A DNA stretch of 64,000 nt from Melastoma dodecandrum (GCA_029817715.1 JARUPY010000394.1:186001-250000), one strand, 5' to 3'; positions 22,209 through 33,595 are shown, numbered from the stretch's first letter. The notes: a model not told the origin generated them from the letters alone. Made by a program: numbers and translations.

Positions 22209-24030
22209 CTAGAAATGGTCTTCCAAGGATGATTGGTATTTCAGGTCCTCTTCAAAATCAAGCACGTTAAAATCCGCGGGAAAAATAAATTTATCTACCT
22301 TAACCAAAATATCCTCAATGATTCCCCTTGGAAAACCAAGAGACCGGTCGGCTAATTGCAACGTGACCGATGTAGGTTTTACTTCCCCCAAACCCAATTC
22401 ATAAAATATTGATAAAGGCATTAAATTAACACTCGCTCCAAGATCACACAATGCCTTACCGCTAAAATTTGAACCAATAGAACAGGGTATAATGACACTA
22501 CCTAGATCTTTCAGCTTTGGAGGTAACTTTTTCTGCAAAATAGCTCTACATTCTTCAGTTAAAGCAACAGTCTCAAACTCACCGAGACGTCTCTTTTTAG
22601 ATAATATATCTTTCATGAATTTAACGTAGCTCGGCATCTTCTCCAACGCTTTAGCAAAAGGGATGTTGATGTGTAGTTTTTTAAAGATTTCTAAGAATTT
22701 CAGGAAATCCTTCTCATCATTCGGCTTTCTAGCTCGCTGTGGAAAAGGAATAGGTGGATATACGAGTTTATCTTTTCCAATAGAAGCATTTTTCATACCT
22801 TCTTTTGGTTGAGAAAGTGGTTGGCTCGGCTGAATAGAAGGTTCGTTGCTCTTGTGCGTAACTTCTGGTGTAGTTGCAACGTCATGCTTAAACTTTGAGG
22901 ATTCAGGAAGTGTTCTCCCATTCCGTAAAGTGATAGCTTGCACTTGTGCATTCCCGTCATTCCTTGGATTCACCTCGGTATTGCTCGGAAGAGTGCCTTG
23001 AGGTCGATTATTAATTGCTTGTGCTAATTGTCCGACATGGGCTTCCAAACTCCTAAGTGAAGCCGATTGGTTCTGCAAAAGAGTGTCGGTTTTGGAAATG
23101 TATTTCACTAAAAGTTCTTCAATACCTGACATTTTCTCTTGCGGTTATGGCTTTTGTTGATGAGGTCCTGGTGGAGGAGTTGGTTTCGCTGATTGTTGAT
23201 TTCCCCACGAGAAATTCGGGTGATTCCTCCATCCCGGATTGTAAGAATTCGAAAAAGGGTTGTTCCTCGAGTTGGCTCCCAAGTAGTTGGCTGACTCAGC
23301 ACCAGTGAAACATTGACTAGGAGCATGATTTTCTCTACACCTCTCACACGGATAATGAATGGGATGACTAGGACCCTTTAATGCATTCAGCTCCCGAGTT
23401 AACGCATCCACTTTGGCATTGAGGGCAACAACTTCATTAACTGAATGTACTCCAGTTACTCCTCGGGCACGCGATACTCCATGACGGTTATTAGTCATCT
23501 GCTCGAATAGCTCCATTGCTTCCTCCGGCTGCTTATTTAATATTGTTCCCCCTGCAGCTGCATCAATCGTTGAACGAAGTGCATCAGTTAATCCATCATA
23601 AAAAATTTGTACCAACATCCATTGAGGTATCTCGTGATGTGGGCACACTCGTAAAAATTCCTTAAATCTCTTCCCCGCCTCATAAAGTGACTCTGTTCCA
23701 TGTTGTTGAAACAAAGTGATGTCATTCCGCATCTTGATGGTCTTGCTAGGTGGGAAATACTTTGATAAGAATTTTCCAGACATCTCTTCCCAGTTTGTGA
23801 TGGACCCTTCTGGCAAAGAGTAGAGCCATGTTCGTGTTTTGTCCCTCAACGAAAATGGGAAGAGTCTCATCCGAATGACCTTGCTCGACACTCCATTATA
23901 TCGAAAAGTGTCGCAAATTTCCAGAAAGTTGATGATGTGCCCATGTGGATCTTCCGATGGAGATCCTCCGAAACTCGAATTTTTAAGCATAGTAATAACT
24001 GCCGGCTTGATTTCAAATGTGTTGGCTTGG
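22209..24030 (-). pseudogene. Athila-A gag (main part) and protease
   Basis: The frame runs from 24,030, just inside the Athila-B insertion site. Capsid landmarks are 'RMRLFPFSLRDKTRTWLYSL', 'KFLSKYFPPSKTIKMRN' and 'FYDGLTDALRSTIDAAAGG'. The zinc knuckle is CERCRENHAPSQC, with spacing CX2CX3HX4C. One in-frame stop at 23,145 separates it from the next part ('ELLVKYISKTDTLLQNQ'). Further on are 'SYVKFMKDILSKKRRLGEFE' and the aspartic protease site 'LCDLGASVNLMPLS' (about 22,450). A frameshift near 22,250 ends the frame. Gag and PR are one ORF in the family. Confidence 0.85.
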
Positions 24031-24035
24031 ATAGT

Positions 24036-25244
24036 TGATGCGCGTCGTCAACGCAACAAAAATAAATCCTCGTTCACGCAAACTAAGCAGTAAGGGCAAG
24101 CAAGGGTCGGTCCCACAGAGAACGGTATCAATTAAGTCTTGTAACGTCAAATTCGATAACTAAATTCAAGGTCAAGTGAACAAATCAAGTGATGAGAAAT
24201 TAAACTAACAGCAACGTGAATCGAATTACCAATAAGAATGAAAGATCTAGGACTACTGATTTCCCCTCGTGATTTATGCTCTCATATCCCCTCTTCTTAT
24301 TACTATTGAATTTCACCGGTTGTTAACTGTAGGCCGCTAATCTCTCCCCATAACCCTCTCAGATATCCGGGAACGTGCCCCCATGTATCGAATTCTCTAC
24401 TCTATGTCTAGGCAAAGAACTAGTGGAGGCCCTTTACGAATTAACCCTACTTTGATTTCCTAAGGTGCACGGTATTTCTACTCTCACACTAAAACCCGGT
24501 CTCTCGACTCGAAGGTTCCTTAGGTTATCCTAATCTCGACCTGACCTAGACTACCCTCTCGAGTCTCCCTAGGCGATCAAATCAATATCAACAGTTGATC
24601 AGGCTGCTAATACGCATTAAACACGGAATCGGATAAACAACCAACGGAAATTCAAATCATAATAAAGAAAGGTTCAACAATTACAAAGAAACACGAGGTT
24701 CCATCGTCGTCCTAGAACAAAGAAATTAGTTCATAGTGATGCAACACGAAAACCAGGACAAAGATGAAAGCATAATTGAAATCTAAAAGCACAGGGAAAA
24801 GAATTTGCAATTCTCCGCCGGCACAAATCTCCTGCCAATACCCCCACACAACCCTAGCAATCCTTAAGTTTTAGTATTTATACTAGGGAATAAACTAAAG
24901 GACCTAAATAAAAATAAAGAAACTAAAAATTCGGAGGGGATTTTCTGGTCCGCCGCAGCTGCGAAAGTCTCTGTGGTCCGCTCCCTTCAGCTTCTCCGCA
25001 GCTGCGAGGAAATCTTCTGCAGCTGCGAAAGTCTCTGTGGTCGTACTCCTCGCTTCCTTCTCACAACTCTTCCTTCCTCTCTTCGTTGTTCATCATATCA
25101 TCTCCAATTTCCTACACGAACAATAACGGACGTGAGGTAACACAATTCAACTCGAAACCTCAGATCTAAACACTTAAAACGACGGAACTAACTCAAATCA
25201 AGGCACAAATGTGATCATTTAACTCTACTTTCGTAAAGTTATCA
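24036..25244 (-). repeat. 3' LTR of Athila-B
   Basis: It starts tgatgcgcgtcgtcaacg and ends aaagttatca. The minus-strand TATA box TATAAATA is at 24,875-24,882, so U3 is about 370 bp. GCAGCTGC palindromes at 24,955, 24,998 and 25,019 lie in U3. Compared with the 5' LTR one 21-bp unit is missing. Confidence 0.95.
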
Positions 25245-25256
25245 CACCCCCAAACC
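25245..25256 (-). other. 3' polypurine tract of Athila-B
   Basis: Plus-strand CACCCCCAAACC directly abuts the LTR; same PPT as Athila-A. Confidence 0.85.
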
Positions 25257-26235
25257 TATCTTTTGCTAGTCCTCGAGCAAAACAAAACGAAAATGTAACC
25301 AAACAAAACAAAAACATCACACTTGATACTCCCCAGTCTCACCCAAGTCTTCCGAACTTGGATTGTCGTTAATGACTCTCAGCTAAGGACGCACACCTGT
25401 TTTAGAGGTAGACTTCGTTCAAAGCTAGCATGCACGATTTTTGTAGTTCTTATAAAACTTGTTCCCTCAATTTGCACACCTCGCGTTGTCAACCCCACAT
25501 TCTCAAATCTTTCATAGCCATCAAGTACTTTTCTAGACTCAACTCTCCCCACCTTCTCAACTAATTCGAGGTATTTCTTTTCATCTCATTTTTCTCTTTT
25601 CATTTAGTTACACGATTCTAAATGCTCATCAATTCCCGCAAACGCTCGTGTAACGAGTTCTCAGTCAGTGACTCCCGGTCCATATGGACCAAGGCACTAG
25701 GTGATAAAGCACCCCTCGGACGAGAACTCGAGCAGCAAGGAAGACTAACACCACAAGCACATATTAAAGCTCAACATCGATTTTGTTCTTTCTCTCTTTT
25801 ACTTTTTTTTTTTACTCTTTTCTAGCTTGAACAGTGGTGCTCAGAACCTTGGCAACCGTTTTCTTTTCTTGCTCTTTTTCTTTTTCACATTCTAACCTGA
25901 ATTTCGTCTCCAAAATATGATTCGAGTGCCTATACTTTTCCTTAATGACTATGCTTTTAAGGAGACTGTAGAGCTGACGCTACTTAGTTAACTTCCTATC
26001 AGGAACAATATAGATTATTCTTTCCAAGAAATTAGGCATGCTTACTAGAACTAATTCCTCCTCCGCCTTAAATGTGCGACCCTAAATCATCCTCCTAGAG
26101 TCCGACTCTTCTAATTCGAAATCCTAAGGTTTAACTGAGGGGCATCGACTCAAAAAAAAAACAACAAAAAACGAAAGATAGACTCAGAAACATGATCAAG
26201 CTGATAGAAATAACAAAAAATCACAAGGATAACGT
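25257..26235 (-). other. Athila-B 3' untranslated spacer
   Basis: Non-coding. It shares blocks with the Athila-A spacer ('gataaagcacccctcgga' near 25,700; 'ttttgctagtcc' next to the PPT). T-rich runs lie at 25,785-25,825 and 25,860-25,890. Confidence 0.7.
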
Positions 26236-26247
26236 CACCCCCAAACC
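26236..26247 (-). other. Second, internal PPT-like copy in Athila-B
   Basis: CACCCCCAAACC again, extended to CACCCCCAAACCTAAAT as in the Athila-A 3' PPT. It lies about 130 bp past the ORF2 stop and about 0.98 kb before the 3' PPT. Confidence 0.6.
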
Positions 26248-26375
26248 TAAATCTTGACACGACCTCGTGGCAGGCTGTATCTCCAACAGTGCATGAGATA
26301 GATGAAAGTAAAGCTAAGAGAGACACAACCTGGCACATGTCCGGTTGAACTCAGGATCTTCTCCCGGATGGTAGG

Positions 26376-27514
26376 CTAATCGGACTCCGAGTCGGAGTCA
26401 ACATCCTCATCATCTGCCGGGCTGGTTTCTGCATCGTCCATAGCAACATCACTCCATCCCATGGGTCGATCCCATTCCGGTGGGTGGTAGACTGGTTGAT
26501 ACAGCGCGTTGAAGTCTACTCCAAAGGATGGCGCGGCCTGGCGGTTGTACTCCATCTGATGACGGATGAAGCCCATGGTGTATTGCTGGAAGGCTCGAGT
26601 TCGCTGCTGAGCTTCCCTGGTTTGCTGCATGAACTCCTGCATCTGGGCCCACCGTTCTTGCTCGAGGGCATGACACTCGCAGCGGCTGGACGAGGGCGAG
26701 AGACGCCTCCCTGCCTTGTGCCAATCTTGTCCAGTGATTAATGGTCTAGAGGCTAGCCCGGGGGACAAAGCTCCTCCGTCCTGTCAAACTGCACACCTGC
26801 CTTGACACACAACTCAGAAATGAGACAAGGGAACCACAAACCTCGTGCGTCGTCCAAACAGCGGTGGATCATCCAATTCAGCAGCTTGCCCACATCAATA
26901 GGCATCTCCTCCATGATACAGAAGATGAGCGCCGCTCGATCCCTGGTGATCTCACTCGTGTTCTTGCTGGGTATGAGCCGGGCGGCTACAAATAAGGCCC
27001 ACATGCGTACTTCGGTGGTCAAATCGCTGCCGTGAAGTCTGAGGGGGTCCCGGTTCCTTGTCAATGTCCACTGGGAGCCTGGCTTAGTAATTCGCGCAAT
27101 AACTGCGTTACTATCAAAACGGTTATTAAGATAATCGAAATATGCCTCAGTGTTGTAAACAGGGAGGCCATAAAATGTGGAAATCACTGATGCACCAAAC
27201 TTAACCTCCCTGTCCCGAACTCGAATACTCTGCCTATCCTTGTCCAGGGTATGCACGTTTGCATAAAACTCCCTGACCAACGGGACGACGGCCCGCTTTG
27301 TCGTTGTACTAAAATGAAGCCACCCCAGACGTTCTAAACGCTCCCGGTATTCAACCAAATCGGGATGCGTGGTATCGAATACCCGCTCAGCGACCAGCGG
27401 TCGTTTCATGGACCGTTGGTACGCCGCCGACGATTCATTCACTACGGCCTTATCCTTTCCTTTCCTTTGGCTAGAACTAGAGGCACCGGTCGTAGTGCGT
27501 TGCTTAGGCGCCAT
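26376..27514 (-). pseudogene. Athila-B accessory ORF2, one frameshift
   Basis: Starts with ATG at 27,514 (MAPKQRTTTGASSSSQRKGK, basic). The family core is present: 'AVVPLVREFYANVHT', 'SVISTFYGLPVYN', 'RMWALFVAARLIPSKNTSEI', 'DRAALIFCIMEEMPIDVGKL' and 'LWFPCLISELCVKAGVQFD'. The frame ends at 26,753, but coding continues in another frame (26,768-26,376) with a Gln/Arg-rich helical segment ('WAQMQEFMQQTREAQQRTRA') and an acidic tail ending DEDVDSDSESD. A single-base lesion near 26,755-26,768 explains the break. The acidic tail matches that of Athila-A ORF2, so the unbroken protein would be of similar length, near 375 residues. Confidence 0.8.
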
Positions 27515-28135
27515 CGCTAATCACGCTATTCTAAGAACTAAGGCAACTATTGAATCTCCGGGGAACAACGAAGTGGCCGCACACAAATTACCGATAGGAC
27601 TAAGGGATGGGGAACTTTCCTGACTGTCGCCGCTACGGGAGAGTGTGGTTGACCAACGGCAGGAAGGTGGCGGCGAGGTTGGTTGGGTGGTTGGCGGGTG
27701 GCACCGGAGAGGAGGATCTGCAGCGGGTGGTCGCACAGGAGAGGAGGCGGGCGTCGGAGGTCGATGCGTGAGTAGCCGGCGAGTGGAGAGGAGTAGCCGC
27801 CGCAGCTGGGTCCTGAGAAATGTGGGAGAAATGAATTAGGGTTTAAGTTCGCCCCCTTTTAATTTGTCTGAAATTTCGTCCTCTCGCAGCTGCGAGACAT
27901 CCCTCCGCAGCTGCGAGACTCTCTGGGAGTCGCGGGTTACACGTCTCTCGCAGCTGCGAAAGAATCCTTCGCAGCTGCGTAACTCTCTGGGAAGGGATTG
28001 TGTATGCCTCTTCCGCATGTGGATGCTACCTCATTTTCTTAATCTGTCTCTTCCATGTACATGCTTCTTGATCTACTGAAACAAATAAACGATTTAAAAA
28101 TAACTAAATATCGGAAATCAAATGAAACGACTTGG
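27515..28135 (-). other. Athila-B spacer between IN and ORF2
   Basis: About 700 bp lie between the IN stop and the ORF2 start. It holds the palindrome block at 27,886-27,978 and a weak TATA-like ATTAAAAG (minus strand, 27,856-27,863) just downstream of it. ORFs across it are shadows. Confidence 0.6.
27886..27978. repeat. Palindrome doublets (GCAGCTGC, 21-bp spacing) in the Athila-B IN-ORF2 spacer
   Basis: Perfect GCAGCTGC at 27,886, 27,907, 27,950 and 27,971: two doublets of 21-bp spacing, 64 bp apart. Most copies are flanked as CGCAGCTGCG. 'ctctctggg' follows the second palindrome of each doublet, similar to 'gtctctgtgg' in the LTR copies. Confidence 0.85.
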
Positions 28136-28155
28136 GTTGCCTCCCAAGAAGCGCC
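28136..28155 (-). other. Conserved GCGCTTCTTGGGAGGCAAC motif after Athila-B integrase
   Basis: Same sequence and relative place as in Athila-A (18,903), about 75-90 bp past the integrase stop. Confidence 0.6.
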
Positions 28156-28224
28156 CTGGTTTAGAGTCGATGGCTCGACCTTCGCACGATTTTACGCGTC
28201 TTGGAGTCGCGTGGATGTAGTTCC

Positions 28225-29253
28225 TCACTCAAGTGGCTCTCCATGATAGTGTTCGAGGCGTTGGCCGTTGACCTTGAACGTGGTCTCCGAATCATTCGAC
28301 TGCAACTCTACAGCGCCATGAGGAAGCGTTCTGACCACTTTGAACGGTCCGGACCATCTCGACTTCAATTCGCCTGGTAATAACCGGAAACGTGAGTTGA
28401 AAAGTAGTACATACTCACCTGGCATAAATGTCCTGTTAAGGATGCGGCTATCATGCCATTTTTTCGTCTTCTCCTTGTAGATCGTTGCATTCTCGTATGC
28501 CCGATGACGAAGCTCCTCCAACTCGTTCATCTGCAAAAGGCGAGCCTCACCTGATCGGGTTGCGTCGAAATTCAGGTGCTTTAGTGCCCAGTATGCCTTG
28601 TGCTCGAGTTCCACTGGGAGGTGACAAGCCTTGCCAAAGACGAGTCGGTATGGAGACATCTCGATCGGTGTTTTGTACGCTGTCCTGTATGCCCACAAAG
28701 CATCGTCAAGTTTTAACGACCAATCCTTTCGTGTTGTACTTACCGATTTCTCAAGGATGCGCTTCACTTCACGGTTGGAAACTTCTGCCTGTCCGCTGGT
28801 CTGTGGGTGATATGACGTGGCCACCTTGTGCTTCACGCCATATTTGCTTAAAAGTGCATTAAACTGACTGTTGATGAAGTGTGTACTTTCGTCGCTAATG
28901 ATAGCGCGTGGAACACCGAACCTAGTGAAAATCTGTTTCTGCACAAACTTGACAACCACTTTAGCCTCATTAGTGGGGGAAGCAATTGCTTCCACCCACT
29001 TTGAAACGTAATCTACTGCTACGAGGATGTACTTGTTACCGTTCGATGGGATGAAGGGTCCCATGAAGTCGATGCCCCAAACATCAAAAAGTTCAACCTC
29101 GAGGATTCTGCAGGGGCATTTCGTTTCTCCGTGATATGTTCCCTGTTCTTTGGCACCCATCACAGTGAAGAACAAACTGAAAAGCATCCTTGAAAATAGT
29201 CGGCCAGTAGAAACCTGACTGGAGAACTTTTGCGGCTGTTCTATCTCCTCCAA
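28225..29253 (-). pseudogene. Athila-B integrase core and C-terminus
   Basis: All three catalytic acids are visible: Asp in '[10 protein letters not shown]', Asp in '[10 protein letters not shown]' and Glu in '[13 protein letters not shown]'. The Athila-conserved '[20 protein letters not shown]', '[20 protein letters not shown]' and the C-terminal '[20 protein letters not shown]' follow; stop at 28,225. The N-terminal 40 or so residues of this ORF are out of frame with the upstream pol frame, which carries the zinc-binding domain up to 29,093. A frameshift lies between about 29,250 and 29,093. The core itself has no stop. Confidence 0.85.
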
Positions 29254-29776
29254 AGTGTCCTTCGTAGGGGGATGCGTGGCATTGGGCTAGGTCCATGATT
29301 TCAGATTCCGGCACACATCTCCTGATCACCTGATCTGCACACATTTTAAACAGAAATGGTTCGTCCCAAAAGTAGTGACGAACGTCATGAAGAAACCGTT
29401 TCTGCTTGTGTGCATTGAAATCCTCAGGAATAAATTCCGACACAATGAAGTTTACAAAATTAGCATACCAAGGCACGCTCACATCAACAGACAACAAACA
29501 CTCATCAGGAAAGAACTCATTGATGCAAACCTTGTCTTGAATCACATTTTCGTTTTCTAACCTAGACAAGTGATCTGCTATCTGATTTTCAGTCCCTTTT
29601 CTATCTCGGATCTCTAAGTCAAATTCTTGTAATAAGAGCACCCAACGAATCAACCTAGGCTTAGCGTCCTTTTTCTCAATCAAGTATTTGATCGCTGAGT
29701 GATCCGTAAACACTATTATCTTAGATCCCACCAGATAACTGCGAAATTTATCGAATGCAAACACGACAGCTAACAA
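29093..29776 (-). pseudogene. Athila-B RNase H C-terminus and integrase zinc-binding domain
   Basis: Open frame with the RH end '[20 protein letters not shown]', the RH-IN linker '[20 protein letters not shown]', then the IN N-terminal H-H-C-C domain: His in '[19 protein letters not shown]' and Cys pair in '[12 protein letters not shown]'. It continues the RT frame of 31,613-29,811 after a frameshift near 29,850 and hands over to the IN core frame in the overlap with 29,253. Confidence 0.85.
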
Positions 29777-29810
29777 TTCTTTCTCAGTCGTGGTGTAATT
29801 AACCTGGGCA

Positions 29811-31613
29811 TCATCTAAGGTCCTGCTGGCATAGTATATAACCCGAAAAAACCCTTTGGCCTAATGCGGCTCCTACCGCATAGTCGCTAGCATCACACAT
29901 CAACTCAAAGGGCAAATTCCAATCAGGTGCTATGACTATGGGGGCAGATACTAACCTCTTCTTAAGTTCAGTAAAAGCAAAAAGGCACTCAGCATCGAAT
30001 ACAAAGGGAACATCCTTCTCCAACAAATTGCACAGTGGCTTCGTGATCTTGGAGAAGTCCTTGATGAACCTCCGGTAGAAGCCAGCATGTCCGAGGAAGC
30101 TCCGAATCCCTTTCACGGAAGAGGGTGGGGGTAACTTCTCAATCGTCTCTATCTTTGCCTGGTCTACTTCAATGCCTTTGCTGGAGATCCGGTGACCTAA
30201 AACAATGCCAACACGAACCATAAACTGGCATTTCTCCCAGTTCAGGATTAGGTTAGTATCCTCACAACGTTTTAGAACCTTAGTGAGGTTCGACAGGCAT
30301 TCCGCATACGATGCACCAAAAACAGAAAAATCATCCATGAAGACCTCCAAACCATTTTCAATCATATCAGTGAATATGGCCATCATGCATCGTTGAAAAG
30401 TCGCAGGTGCATTACACAATCCAAACGGCATGCGGCGAAACGCAAAGGTACCGTATGGGCATGTGGCCGTCGTCTTTTCTTGGTCCTCCGGGGCAATCAA
30501 AATTTGATTGTACCCGGAGTATCCGTCCAAGAAGCAATAGAAATCCTTACCCGCCAATCGATCAAGCATCTGATCAATAAAGGGTAGAGGAAAATGGTCT
30601 TTCCTGGTGGCCTTGTTCAGTTTGCGGTAATCCATGCAAACTCTCCACCCAGTTACAGTACGAGTCGGAATCAATTCATTCTTCTCGTTCTTGACCACCG
30701 TCATCCCTCCTTTCTTCGGGACGCACTGCACAGGGCTAACCCAAGAACTGTCAGAGATCTGGTAACTAATACCTGCATCTAGCCACTTGATGATCTCTTT
30801 CTTCACCACTTCCTTCATGTTCGGGTTGAGTCGCCTCTGAGCCTCGACTGAGACCTTATGATCATCCTCAAGCAAAATCTTGTGCATACACACCGACGGA
30901 CTGATTCCTCGAATATCCGCTATAGTCCATCCCAATGCCTTCTTGTGTGCCTTGAGGATCTCAAGCAATTCCTCCTCCTCTTCTCCTGTAAGACTGGCAG
31001 AAATAATCACAGGTAAAGTATTTGATGGTCCGAGGTACGCATACCTGAGATGATCCGGGAGTTGCTTGAGCTCTAAAGTGGGGGGTTCCTCAATTGAAGG
31101 TCGCATCGGGTTCAGTGGCCGCTCTAGCGTGTCAAATTGTTGAATCCTTCGTGTTAATAACGCTAGGGCTTCCTGGGTGTCACAATCGGGGTCGGTCTTC
31201 TCTCCTTCATCATCCGAGGTACCTTCATCACCAAGAGGGGAAAACCTGGAAATGCACCTATCAACAACATCCATCCGGAAACAATCAGAATTTTCAGAAG
31301 GCCATTTAACAGATTTATAAACGTTAAATGTGACTTCCTGATCGTTGACACGGATTGTCAACTCTCCCTTCTGCACATCGATCAATGCCCTTCCTGTGGC
31401 TAAAAACGGACGACCAAGGATGATAGGAATCTCCTTGTCCTCCTCAAAGTCTAACACCAGAAAGTCAGCCGGAAAAATAAATTTATCTACTTTAACAAGA
31501 ACATCCTCAATAATCCCTTTCGGGTACGTAATGGATCTATCAGCTAACTGAAGGGACACAGATGTAGGTCTTACCTCCCCCAAACCTAGCTCTTTATACA
31601 CCGAAAAAGGCAT
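29811..31613 (-). pseudogene. Athila-B protease C-terminus, reverse transcriptase and RNase H start
   Basis: 600 open codons. The PR end ('VDKFIFPADFLVLDFEED', 'IPIILGRPFLATGRALID') is followed by a variable linker, then RT with 'WVSPVQCVPKKGGMTVV', 'YCFLDGYSGYNQI', 'FAFRRMPFGLCNAPATFQRC', catalytic 'VFMDDFSVFG' (about 30,335) and 'GIRSFLGHAGFYRRFIKDFS'. RNase H begins with '[19 protein letters not shown]', where a frameshift ends the ORF. Apart from this the RT domain is uninterrupted and keeps both catalytic Asp residues. Confidence 0.9.
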
Positions 31614-31618
31614 CAGAT

Positions 31619-31948
31619 TTATGCTCGCCCCGAGGTCACAAAGAGCCTTACTTGAGAATGTCGTTCCAATTGTGCACGGATCGTGAAGCTACCTGGGTCC
31701 TTGCTCTTCGGTGGTATCTTCTTCTGGAGGATGGCGCTACACTCCTCGGTAAGTGTAACTGTCTCAAAATCGCCCAACCTCCGTTTCTTCGAGAGTACGT
31801 CCTTCATGAACTTGACGTAACTAGGCATCTGCTCCAAAGCTTCTGCAAAAGGGATGTTAATGTGTAACTTTTTAAATACATCGAGGAACTTACGGAATTG
31901 AGCATCCTCGTTTTGCTTTCGGGCTCTCTGTGGGAACGGAAGCTTCAA
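31619..31948 (-). pseudogene. Athila-B gag C-terminus and protease N-terminus
   Basis: Short frame joining Gag to PR: 'FPQRARKQNEDAQFRKFLDV', 'SYVKFMKDVLSKKRRLGDFE', 'ECSAILQKKIPPKSKDPGSF'. It is in a different frame from gag (before) and RT (after). A one-base loss just before the protease active site (around 31,680) puts the DLGA segment out of frame. Confidence 0.8.
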
Positions 31949-33507
31949 GATGTCGATTTCCGGTTTCTTCCTCTCTTCCTCTCTTCCTCCATCTTTTTTT
32001 TTCCTTTGTCCTGTAGCAAGTCCAAGTTAGAATTTAATGGACTAGTCTGAGATTTCTTACTAGTTGTCTCCACTGGACTGGATCCACTGCTCTCCTTCTT
32101 AGCCTCGGCTTCCTCTGCCTCAAGTGACCGGCCGTTCCTAAGAGTCACGGCTTTGGCTTGCTCCCTTGGATTAGTTTCTGTATTGCTCGGGAGAGTCCCA
32201 TAGGCTCTCGAATTCACCGCCTGAGCCAGCTGGCTAACCTGGTTCTCCAGGTTCCGAATCGACGCTGCTTGGTTCTTCATCAAGGCGTCTTGATTCGCCA
32301 TGTACTTGAGCATCATCTCTTCGAGGCTCGGCTTCTTTTCCGAGGCTTCCGCTTGTGCTTGTTGATACTGAGGCGCTGGTGCTGGTGGTCTAGACATACC
32401 AGGCGGAGGTGCCTGTGCTCTCCAAGAAAAGTTCGGGTGATTCCTCCACCCTGGGTTATATGTATTCGAGTACGGGTTGTTGCGCTGGTTTCCAACAAAG
32501 TTGGCTTCCTCTATGCTCATGGTGCACTGATCTGTAAGATGCGCTCCTCCGCAAATCTGACAACCCTGCTGGTTGCTCTGAACCGAACTAACGTTCGTTG
32601 CCTCAAATTTCTTAGTGAGAGCGGCCAGTTGTGCCTGAATTGAGGTTAAGGTATCCAATTCAAAGACGCCCTGCGGCTTCCTTCTGTTCATACGATCCGA
32701 ATACTGGTTCGGCAGACAAGTCTTCCTCATCGTCTCAAGGAGCTCCAGTCCTTCCACATAGGACTTCCTCAAAAAGAATCCTCCAGATGCCAAATTTACG
32801 TCCTTCCTGGACGAGTCCGTGAGTCCATTATAAAATGCCTCAAGCTGTCTCCATCCAGGCAGATCATGATATCGGCACTGTATCAGCAGATTCTTGAATC
32901 GCTCCCATGCCTCCACGAAAGTTTCATCATTGTCCTGTCGGAACGTGGTAATCTCGTTCCTCATCTGAGATATCTTCGAGGGAGGATAATACTGATCCAG
33001 GAAGGCCTCCTCCATCTGTGCCCAAGTTGATATTGAATTCACTGGGAGTGAATTGAACCACGCCCAAGCCTTATCCTTTAGGGAGAATGTGAACAGCTTC
33101 AGCCTGACAGCATCTTGGGACACTCCGTTCTGCCTGAAAGTGTCGCATACGCTGAGAAACTTACTCATATGCTCGTGCGGATCCTCCATCGGTGTTCCTC
33201 TGAACTGGACTGTATTCTGAATCATCTGCATCACCGATGTCTTGATCTCGTAATCACGAGCTGCGATGGGCGGTGGTGCTATGCATGACCGGTGAGCATA
33301 AGTTCTGGCCGATGTGAAGTCCATCATCGGCCTGTTATCGACATCTGGCCCCCCTCCACGCTCTTCTATCGGGACTAGGTTTCCGTCGATCTGATTTCTG
33401 TTTCCCTCGTCGGCCATAGCTGCTCGCTGTGCTCTCAACCTCTGCCGAAAGGTGCGCTCAATTTCTGGGTCCAATGGAGTCAAATTAGCTCCTTGACTCC
33501 GTAGCAT
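31945..33507 (-). pseudogene. Athila-B Gag
   Basis: 520 codons from ATG 33,507 (MLRSQGANLTPLDPEIERTF). This start is chosen because the Athila-A gag begins with the homologous MRSSELVPFDPEIERTF; the frame is open for 24 further codons upstream. Capsid part: 'VRLKLFTFSLKDKAWAWFNS', 'FLDQYYPPSKISQMRNEI' and 'AFYNGLTDSSRKDVNLASGG'. The zinc knuckle CQICGGAHLTDQC has spacing CX2CX3HX4C. A Pro/Gln-rich stretch and a helical segment ('YMANQDALMKNQAASIRNLE') follow. The frame runs into a frameshift near 31,945 and ends in a spurious basic tail. Confidence 0.88.
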
Positions 33508-33595
33508 AAACTGAAATATAATAAGAGAAAACAAAAACTTGAACGTCAAACAGTTATTGAAAATAGAGGTAAAAGACAACTAAACGAAAACTGAC

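Noticed and set aside
29093..33507. Programmed frameshifting in Athila-B gag-pol
   Set aside because: The frame changes occur at several places, including inside RNase H and next to the protease active site, and Athila-A breaks at different points. This is decay, not recoding.
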